Position numbers and translations under genes: made by a program. This document shows, one piece after another, positions 5,843 through 12,138 of a stretch of 13,505 nucleotides of DNA; position 1 is the first letter of the stretch, and each line of letters opens with the position of its first letter. Location of the stretch: positions 1 to 13,505 of the forward strand of contig CAKOKU010000019.1 of NCBI GenBank assembly GCA_934095865.1, written 5' to 3'. This DNA is from an uncultured Bacilli bacterium. GTDB lineage: Bacteria > Bacillota_I > Bacilli_A > RF39 > UBA660. The notes beneath the pieces were generated by a model. That model was not told the DNA's origin. It made no database searches and saw only the letters and a program-made list of their open reading frames with translations.

Positions 5843-6394
5843 ATGAAATTAATTATTGGGCTAGGTAATCCTGGTAAAGAATATGAAAATACAAGACATA
5901 ATATTGGGTTTATGGTATTAAATTATTTCCCGGGAAATAATTTTGTGAAAGAAAAATTTAACGGACTTTATTGTGAGCAAATTATTAATGATGAAAAAGT
6001 TATTTTTTTGGAACCATTAACTTATATGAACTTATCTGGAGATTGTGTTGTTAAATTTGTTCAATTTTTTAAAATTCCAAAAGAAAATATATTAATTATT
6101 CAAGATGATTTAGACTTGGCTTTTTTGAAGTATCGTTTAAAGTATGATAGTTCAGCTGGTGGTCATAACGGAATTAAATCTATTATAATGAATTTAAATT
6201 CTCAAAAGATTCCCCGTTTAAAAATCGGTATAGCGCATGATAGAAATATTGATACCAAGGATTATGTTTTAGGACGCTTCTCTAATGAGTCTTTATCAGA
6301 ATTTCAAAAAATTGTTCCAACTTATATTAATATTATTAATGATTTTATTAAATATGATATTGAATATTGTATGCAAAAATATAACCGAAAATAA
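5843..6394 (+). CDS. pth: Peptidyl-tRNA hydrolase
   Basis: Frees tRNA from prematurely released peptidyl-tRNA. The 183-aa product shows GLGNPGKEYENTRHNIGF (6-23) with N9 and catalytic H19, then LTYMNLSG (59-66) with N63, QDDLDL (87-92) with D88, and GGHNGIKSI (106-114) with N109, so all active-site residues are present. The ATG at 5843 is chosen because GGAAAGG (5830-5836) precedes it; a TTG further upstream at 5828 is less likely. Residues 27-33, NYFPGNN, come from the palindromic repeat and replace the helix region that in Bacillus Pth reads about DELAKEWGIP. The segment between GFMV and KFN is about three residues shorter than usual. That region is variable in the family and away from the catalytic residues, so activity is probably retained. 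pth-mfd adjacency is normal for Firmicutes, but the sporulation gene fin between them is missing. Confidence 0.95.
   Translation: MKLIIGLGNPGKEYENTRHNIGFMVLNYFPGNNFVKEKFNGLYCEQIINDEKVIFLEPLTYMNLSGDCVVKFVQFFKIPKENILIIQDDLDLAFLKYRLKYDSSAGGHNGIKSIIMNLNSQKIPRLKIGIAHDRNIDTKDYVLGRFSNESLSEFQKIVPTYINIINDFIKYDIEYCMQKYNRK
5919..5942 (+). repeat. Noc-binding-site palindrome, copy 3 (in pth)
   Basis: The 22-bp palindrome is perfect at 5921-5942 (core 5924-5939) and, with the preceding TA, identical to the dnaX and holB copies over 24 bases. The adjacent DnaA-box position (5944-5952) reads TGTGAAAGA and matches the box in only 6 of 9 positions, so the DnaA half looks lost or never formed. The reading frame (NYFPGNN) is the same as in the other two genes. 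Confidence 0.85.
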
Positions 6395-6405
6395 AAAAGT
6401 AAAAA

Positions 6406-6423
6406 TAGTTTTGGGAAATAATT
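6406..6423 (+). repeat. 18-bp partial palindrome repeat, copy b (pth-mfd gap)
   Basis: TAGTTTTGGGAAATAATT, identical to 1916-1933 in dnaX. It carries the right arm of the palindrome and lies between pth and mfd, directly upstream of the mfd ribosome binding site. No conserved left arm and no DnaA box. Confidence 0.5.
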
Positions 6424-6438
6424 AAGGATGTGATAGTA

Positions 6439-9400
6439 ATGAAATTTTTAAATCAATACTTTAAATTTGATAATGGTATGGAAGTTGTAGGATTAACTAA
6501 TGAATTAAATGTTCTTTATATTTTAGACTATTTTCAAAAAAATACATCTAAAAATGTTTTAGTATTAACTAATACTTTATATGAGGCGAATAAATATTTT
6601 GATTTGTTGGCGACATATACGGATGATTGTTTATTGTTTCCTATGGATGATTTTGTTGCATCTATTGCCATCGCTATTTCCCCAGAATTAAAGATTAAGC
6701 GTCTTGAAACTTTAAACGTTTTAAAACAAGGTTCCCATAAGATAGTAGTTACTAACTTAATGGGTTTTTTGAGGTATTTGCCAGATTTTAATACGGCAAA
6801 GAAATTAGAATTTCGTTTAGAAAAAAATATGTCGATTAATCGTGATAAAATTTTAGAAGTTTTAGATTCTTTTGGGTATAAGAGGGATACTATTGTTACT
6901 TCGACTGGTGAATACGCAGTAAGAGGTTTTGTTATAGATTTATTTTTGATTCAAGAAGAACATCCAATAAGAATTGAATTTTTTGGTAATGACATTGAGT
7001 CAATAAGATATTTTGATGAAAATACACAAATGTCTATTAAAGAAATAGATAGTATTGTCTGTTTACCATATCAAGAAATAGTTACATCTAAAAATAGTTC
7101 AATATATGATTATTTAAATGATCCAATGGTCTTTAAAATAGACAATGATTCAATAACAACTGGTTATAAAAAGTTATGTGAAGAAGTTATAGAATATAAA
7201 AAGAGCAATCCAGATATAACTTTATCAAAAGTTATGTTTGAGATGAATGATATTTCTGTTCAAAGTGAAATATACTTGAATAAATTTTTGACAATGCCAA
7301 AAAAAGCTTTAAATTTTCAAAGTAATGAAATTGAAAATTTTAATTCTAATTTTCAGTTATTAAGAGAATTTGTAGGTTGTCAGCTATCCGAAAATAAGAC
7401 AGTTGTTTTCTGCTTGTCACGTAAATCAGAAATTGATTTTATTAAAGAAATGTTTCATGTAACAAGGGTTGTTGATGATGATCATTTGTTTATAGCAAAA
7501 GTTAATATTATTAATAAAAAGATTAATAATGGTTTTGTTTTTGCTAACTACGTTGTTATTGGCGAATATGATATAGAGAAAATAAAAGTCAGTGAAATAA
7601 AATATAAAAACTCATATAAAATCGGTAAAAAAATTCATGGTTTTGATCAACTTCAAGTTGGGGATTATGTCGTTCATACAGCACATGGTATTGGTCGTTA
7701 CCAAGGGATTGTTTCGTTGTCTAAAAATGGAGTAACTAAAGATTATTTGCAAATTTTATATGCAGATAATGATAAGATTTATGTTCCGGTTGAGAAAATT
7801 AGTACTATATTTAAGTATTCTTCCAAAGAAGGAACAGCTCCTGTTTTAAATAAATTAAATGGTATGTCATGGGAAAAAACAAAGCGAACTTTACAAAAGA
7901 AAATTCATGATATTTCTATGGAGTTAGTTAAATTGTATGCTGCTCGTAGTAAAGTTGTTGGCCCAGTATATAAAGATGAACCGATGGAAGTAATGTTTGA
8001 TGCAGATTTTAAATATGAACCAACAAAGGATCAAGAAAAAGCCTTCCAAGATGTAAAAAAAGATTTGGAAAGCAAAGTGCCGATGGATCGATTGTTGTGT
8101 GGTGATGTTGGTTTTGGCAAAACGGAAGTTGCTTTTAGAGCTATGTTTAAAACCGTTGTTAATAATGCACAAGTAGCTTATTTGTGTCCAACTACTATTT
8201 TAAGTAACCAGCAATATGAAAATGCTTTGCAGAGGTTTAAAAATTTTCCAGTTGAAATAGCAGTATTAAATCGTTTTACTACCAAAAGAGAAGCTTCAAG
8301 AATTTTGGATGGCTTGCAAAATGGAAAGATAGATATTGTTTTTGGTACTCATCGTCTATTAAGTGATGATGTTCAATATAAAAATTTGGGTTTATTAATT
8401 GTTGATGAAGAACAACGTTTTGGTGTTACTCATAAAGAAAAAATTAAAAAGTATAAAAATGATGTTAATGTACTTACTTTGTCCGCTACACCAATACCGA
8501 GAACCTTAAAAATGGCAATGTCTGGCTTAAGAGATTTATCTGTAATTGATACTGCTCCAACCAATAGATATCCAGTTCAAACTTATGTTATAAAAGAGCA
8601 AGATTTAGTTGTTAAAGATGCTATTTATAAAGAGTTAGGTCGAAAAGGTCAAATATTTATTCTTTATAATAGGATAGATGGAATTTTAGCTAAAAAAGAT
8701 GAATTACAAAAGTTAGTGCCAGAAGCTCGAATTGTAATTGCTCATGGTAGAATGAATAAGAGTCAAATAGAAGATGTAATGCAAGATTTTATTGATTATA
8801 AGTATGATATTCTTTTGTGTACTACAATTATTGAAACCGGTATAGATATTGCTAATGCTAATACTTTAATTATTTATGATGCAGATAAATTTGGTTTGAG
8901 TCAATTGTACCAAATAAGAGGTCGGGTTGGACGTAGTTCGAAAATTGCTTATGCTTATTTAATGTATAGTAAAGATAAAATGCTTAATGATTTAGCAATT
9001 AAGAGATTAGAAGCTATTAAAGAGTTCACCGAACTTGGTAGTGGTTATCGTATTGCCATGCGCGATTTAGCGCTTCGTGGAGCCGGTGATATTTTAGGAA
9101 GTAGTCAAGCTGGCTTTGTAGATGCCGTAGGCTTAGATTTATACATGAAGATGGTTGATGATGAAATTCGTCGTATTAATGGTGAAGAAGTAGTTGAAGA
9201 TAAGTCAAATACTTCATTAATAGATGTTGATACTCACATAAGTGATAATTATGTTTCTGATGAAACTTTAAAAATAGAAATCCATCAAAAAATTAATGAA
9301 ATTGATAGTTTTGAAAAATTACAAAACATTCAAAAAGAATTGGAAGATCGATTTGGTAAAATTGATGAAAAGATTCAAATTTATATGTATGAAGAGTGGT

Positions 9401-9672
9401 TTGAAAAATTAGCTTTAGAATTACATATTGATAAAGTCGTCCAAAATAATCGTATAGTAGAAATAGAAATACCTCAGTCGTTAACAGAAAAGTTAAAATT
9501 TGATAAGTTATTTATGCAGGTATATAATATTTGCCCTAAAGTACAATTTAGATCAGTTGCAAAGAATGTTTATATAACTATTCCTTTAAATAGTCTGTCA
9601 AAACATTTTGTTTATTATTTAGTTGATATTTTGAATCTAATAAAGGATGAAGTTTCTAAGTTAACTGATTAA
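6439..9672 (+). CDS. mfd: Transcription-repair coupling factor Mfd
   Basis: A DNA translocase that removes RNA polymerase stalled at lesions and recruits UvrA for excision repair. The 1077-aa product is shorter than the 1177 aa of Bacillus but has all main modules. A UvrB-like N-terminal part (about 1-350) comes first. The CarD-like RNA-polymerase-interacting domain starts LQVGDYVVHTAHGIGRYQG at residue 405. RecG-like SF2 motor motifs follow: GDVGFGKT (555-562), DEEQ (656-659), and QIRGRVGR (825-832). The translocation segment GLRDLSVIDTAPTNRYPVQT and a C-terminal D7 domain complete it. I chose ATG 6439 over GTG 6430 because AGGATGTGA (6425-6433) pairs well with the 16S 3' end and sits 5 nt upstream. 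It follows pth by 44 nt and is closed by a terminator. Confidence 0.96.
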   Translation: MKFLNQYFKFDNGMEVVGLTNELNVLYILDYFQKNTSKNVLVLTNTLYEANKYFDLLATYTDDCLLFPMDDFVASIAIAISPELKIKRLETLNVLKQGSHKIVVTNLMGFLRYLPDFNTAKKLEFRLEKNMSINRDKILEVLDSFGYKRDTIVTSTGEYAVRGFVIDLFLIQEEHPIRIEFFGNDIESIRYFDENTQMSIKEIDSIVCLPYQEIVTSKNSSIYDYLNDPMVFKIDNDSITTGYKKLCEEVIEYKKSNPDITLSKVMFEMNDISVQSEIYLNKFLTMPKKALNFQSNEIENFNSNFQLLREFVGCQLSENKTVVFCLSRKSEIDFIKEMFHVTRVVDDDHLFIAKVNIINKKINNGFVFANYVVIGEYDIEKIKVSEIKYKNSYKIGKKIHGFDQLQVGDYVVHTAHGIGRYQGIVSLSKNGVTKDYLQILYADNDKIYVPVEKISTIFKYSSKEGTAPVLNKLNGMSWEKTKRTLQKKIHDISMELVKLYAARSKVVGPVYKDEPMEVMFDADFKYEPTKDQEKAFQDVKKDLESKVPMDRLLCGDVGFGKTEVAFRAMFKTVVNNAQVAYLCPTTILSNQQYENALQRFKNFPVEIAVLNRFTTKREASRILDGLQNGKIDIVFGTHRLLSDDVQYKNLGLLIVDEEQRFGVTHKEKIKKYKNDVNVLTLSATPIPRTLKMAMSGLRDLSVIDTAPTNRYPVQTYVIKEQDLVVKDAIYKELGRKGQIFILYNRIDGILAKKDELQKLVPEARIVIAHGRMNKSQIEDVMQDFIDYKYDILLCTTIIETGIDIANANTLIIYDADKFGLSQLYQIRGRVGRSSKIAYAYLMYSKDKMLNDLAIKRLEAIKEFTELGSGYRIAMRDLALRGAGDILGSSQAGFVDAVGLDLYMKMVDDEIRRINGEEVVEDKSNTSLIDVDTHISDNYVSDETLKIEIHQKINEIDSFEKLQNIQKELEDRFGKIDEKIQIYMYEEWFEKLALELHIDKVVQNNRIVEIEIPQSLTEKLKFDKLFMQVYNICPKVQFRSVAKNVYITIPLNSLSKHFVYYLVDILNLIKDEVSKLTD

Positions 9673-9683
9673 TATAATAATTT

Positions 9684-9713
9684 AAAACGTGTACGTTATT
9701 GTATACGTTTTTT
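9684..9713 (+). terminator. Rho-independent terminator after mfd
   Basis: An 11-bp stem AAAACGTGTAC (9684-9694) pairs with GTATACGTTTT (9701-9711) with one G-U wobble, around a 6-nt loop GTTATT, and ends in a T run (9708-9713). It lies 12 nt after the mfd stop and separates the housekeeping genes from the alcohol dehydrogenase unit. The A-run at the 5' side could let it also work on the opposite strand. Confidence 0.8.
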
Positions 9714-9742
9714 GACATATTAATATTTATTTTGTTTAAAAA

Positions 9743-9773
9743 TTGTAAATAAATGCTCTTTTTATGATACAAT
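9743..9773 (+). promoter_or_regulatory. Promoter candidate of the adh-FIST / aldehyde dehydrogenase unit
   Basis: An extended -10, TGATACAAT (9765-9773), with a weak -35 TTGTAA (9743-9748) at 19 bp. A start near 9780 would place the strong Shine-Dalgarno AGGAGGT (9785-9791) in a short leader. An alternative is the perfect -35 TTGACA (9712-9717), whose best partner at 17 bp is only TTTAAA (9735-9740). Because a terminator precedes the gene, a promoter in this gap is expected; which one is used is uncertain. Confidence 0.5.
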
Positions 9774-9796
9774 TTAATCATAATAGGAGGTAAGAG

Positions 9797-12136
9797 ATGG
9801 CTAATAGAATGGTTCTTAATGAAACATCTTATTTTGGCTGGAATGCTAGAGAAAATTTAATTCCAGAAATTAAAAAAAGAGGTTTTAAAAGAATATTAGT
9901 TGTAAGTGATGAAAATTTAGTCAAATGTGGAGTAACTGAGAAAGTTACTGGTTTGTTGGATTCAGCAAAAATTAAATATGCTTTATTTGATAAAGTTAAA
10001 CCAAATCCAACAATTACAAATTGTCATGATGGTATTAAGGCTTGTCGTAAATTTCATGCTGATGCTTTAATAGCAGTTGGTGGTGGTAGTGTAATAGATA
10101 CTACAAAATGTATTGGGATTGTTGTAAATAATAAGGAATTTTATGACATAAATTCTTTAGAAGGAGTTGCAGATACTAAAAATAAGTGTTTGCCAATAAT
10201 TGCTTTACCAACAACGGCTGGTACTGCTGCCGAGGTAACAATAAATTATGTTATAACTGATGAGATAAATCAGGTAAAAAGAGTATGTGTTGATGTTAAT
10301 GATATTCCAGTGTTATCAATTATTGATACAGAATTAATGAGTAAAATGCCAAAAATGACGGCTGCTGCTACTGGTCTGGATGCTTTAACACATGCAATGG
10401 AAGGTTATATTACTAAAGCTCACTGGGAAATACCAGATATGTTTCATTTACAAAGTATGAAAATGACATATAAGAATTTGATAAAGGCTGTAAATAAGGA
10501 TAGAACTGCTCAAGAAGCAATGGCAATGAGTGAATATGTTGCTGGTATGGGATTTTCTAATGTTGGTCTTGGCATTGTTCATTCTATGGCCCATCAATTG
10601 GGAGCAACGTATGATATTGCTCATGGTATAGCGTGTAGTTTATTTTTACCATATGTTTTAGAATGGAATGGGGAAGTTGCTAAGGAAAGATATCGCAATA
10701 TGGCAGAAGCTTTTGGTATTAGCACCAAGGATAAAACAGATGAAAATTGTGTTGAACTTGTTGTTAGAGCTGTAAGAAACTTAGAAAAAGAACTTGGAGT
10801 TCCTATGAATTTAAAGGAATTAAATGTTAATCCTGATTCATTTGAAGAAATGGCTGCTAAGGCTTTAGTAGATCCTTGTACTGGCGGCAATCCAAGAGAA
10901 GTAACTAAAGAAGATATAATAGAATTATTTAATCGAGCTTATTATGGAAAAGGAGTTAAAAGTAATTTGAAAACAAAAGTTGGATATAGTGAAAATGTAG
11001 ATGCTTATAAAAGTGGTGTTGAAACTGCTAAAATGGCAAATAAAATAGATAATCCACAAGTTGGCTTACTATTTACAAGTTGCGTTCAAGATCAAAAAGA
11101 AATTATGAAGGGTATTAAGAGCGTTTTAAAAAACATTGATATAGTTGGCTGTACATCATCAGCAGCTATATGTACACAAGATGGTTATCTAAACAAAGAA
11201 ACTGGCTATTCTGGAATGATGTTATTAGGTGGCGATGCTAAGATTGTTTGTAAAGGCTCTAAGAAAACCGAAGCATCGGCAAGAGAAATTGGTCAAAAAT
11301 TGGCAAAGGCTGCTGTAAAAGAAGCCAATCGTATTGAAAGACCAGCTTATGTCTTTGTTAGTGCATCTCCTAAAGAAGAAGAAGAATATTTAAAAGGTAT
11401 TGCAGATGTTATTGGCGATGTTCCTGTTTTTGGTGGAAGTGCTGCTGATAATACTGTTGAAGGTAAATGGAGTCTTCTTTATAATGGTGAAGCTTTTGCT
11501 GATGGTTGTGTTATGGCTCTAATTTATACTGATAGTGAAATTAAAAATATTTATGATGGTAATTTTATTGAGACTACAAATGCTGGCTTAATTACAGAAG
11601 TAAGAGATAATCGTACTTTAGTTACTATTAATGGTGAAAAAGCTTTAGATGTTTATGCTAAATGGACAAATAAAAATAAAAAAGATTTAATGGGGTCTAA
11701 TTTACTTACAGAAACAATTTTTAATCCGCTTGGAGTCAAAGATCAAATTGGTAATGTTATTGCAGTAAGACATCCAATGTTTGCTAATGAAGATGATTCG
11801 ATGAATATTGGTGCTAATCTAGAAGTTAATACCGCTATTATTAGACTTACAAATACACCAAATGGAATGTTAGATAGTAATGCTTGCGTAGTAAAAAAAT
11901 TGGATAAATTAATGAAACACAATCCAGAAAGTTATTTCTTAGTACATTGTGGTGGCCGTCGTTTAGGTTTACAATTGAGTGGTCTTGAAGATAAGATTTA
12001 TTCAGAGATTAAAAAAGCTATTCCTGATAAAGAATTCTTAATGGTATTTACATTTGGTGAATATGGTAGATGTGAACATTCAAGCAATATTGTTGGGGGC
12101 TTATCTTTATCATTTACTGGATTTGGAGAGGAATAA
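9797..12136 (+). CDS. Iron-dependent alcohol dehydrogenase fused to a FIST sensory domain
   Basis: A 779-aa two-part protein in one uninterrupted frame. Residues 1 to about 385 are a group III, FucO-like (lactaldehyde reductase / 1,2-propanediol oxidoreductase) alcohol dehydrogenase. It shows NETSYFG at the start, the NAD-binding GGGSVID (95-101), PTTAGTAAEVT (138-148), and metal ligands D195, H199, H262 and H276 in the ATGLDALTHAMEG, GIVHSMAH and DIAHGIA motifs. Residues about 400-779 are a FIST domain, with an N-part (VGLLFTSCVQDQKEIMKGIK, 422-441, then VGCTSSA, VPVFGGSAADN) and a FIST-C part ending FTFGEYGRCEHSSNIVGG. FIST domains are proposed small-ligand sensors in signalling proteins. 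No kinase, cyclase or transmembrane segment is seen, so it should be cytosolic. AGGAGGT precedes ATG 9797. Substrate unknown; the fusion is unusual to my knowledge. Confidence 0.9.
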   Translation: MANRMVLNETSYFGWNARENLIPEIKKRGFKRILVVSDENLVKCGVTEKVTGLLDSAKIKYALFDKVKPNPTITNCHDGIKACRKFHADALIAVGGGSVIDTTKCIGIVVNNKEFYDINSLEGVADTKNKCLPIIALPTTAGTAAEVTINYVITDEINQVKRVCVDVNDIPVLSIIDTELMSKMPKMTAAATGLDALTHAMEGYITKAHWEIPDMFHLQSMKMTYKNLIKAVNKDRTAQEAMAMSEYVAGMGFSNVGLGIVHSMAHQLGATYDIAHGIACSLFLPYVLEWNGEVAKERYRNMAEAFGISTKDKTDENCVELVVRAVRNLEKELGVPMNLKELNVNPDSFEEMAAKALVDPCTGGNPREVTKEDIIELFNRAYYGKGVKSNLKTKVGYSENVDAYKSGVETAKMANKIDNPQVGLLFTSCVQDQKEIMKGIKSVLKNIDIVGCTSSAAICTQDGYLNKETGYSGMMLLGGDAKIVCKGSKKTEASAREIGQKLAKAAVKEANRIERPAYVFVSASPKEEEEYLKGIADVIGDVPVFGGSAADNTVEGKWSLLYNGEAFADGCVMALIYTDSEIKNIYDGNFIETTNAGLITEVRDNRTLVTINGEKALDVYAKWTNKNKKDLMGSNLLTETIFNPLGVKDQIGNVIAVRHPMFANEDDSMNIGANLEVNTAIIRLTNTPNGMLDSNACVVKKLDKLMKHNPESYFLVHCGGRRLGLQLSGLEDKIYSEIKKAIPDKEFLMVFTFGEYGRCEHSSNIVGGLSLSFTGFGEE

Positions 12137-12138
12137 TT

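Noticed and set aside
6430..6438. GTG start for mfd
   Set aside because: It overlaps the best Shine-Dalgarno match (AGGATGTGA), which is properly spaced for ATG 6439.
9731..9753. Rex-like inverted repeat TTTGTTTA / TAAATAAA before adh-FIST
   Set aside because: Arms are A/T only with one mismatch and the spacing does not fit the Rex operator; expected by chance in this composition.
10940..11060. Assembly or frameshift artefact joining adh and a separate FIST gene
   Set aside because: The frame is continuous, with no stop, no internal Shine-Dalgarno plus start at the FIST border and even codon use, so a true fusion is more likely.
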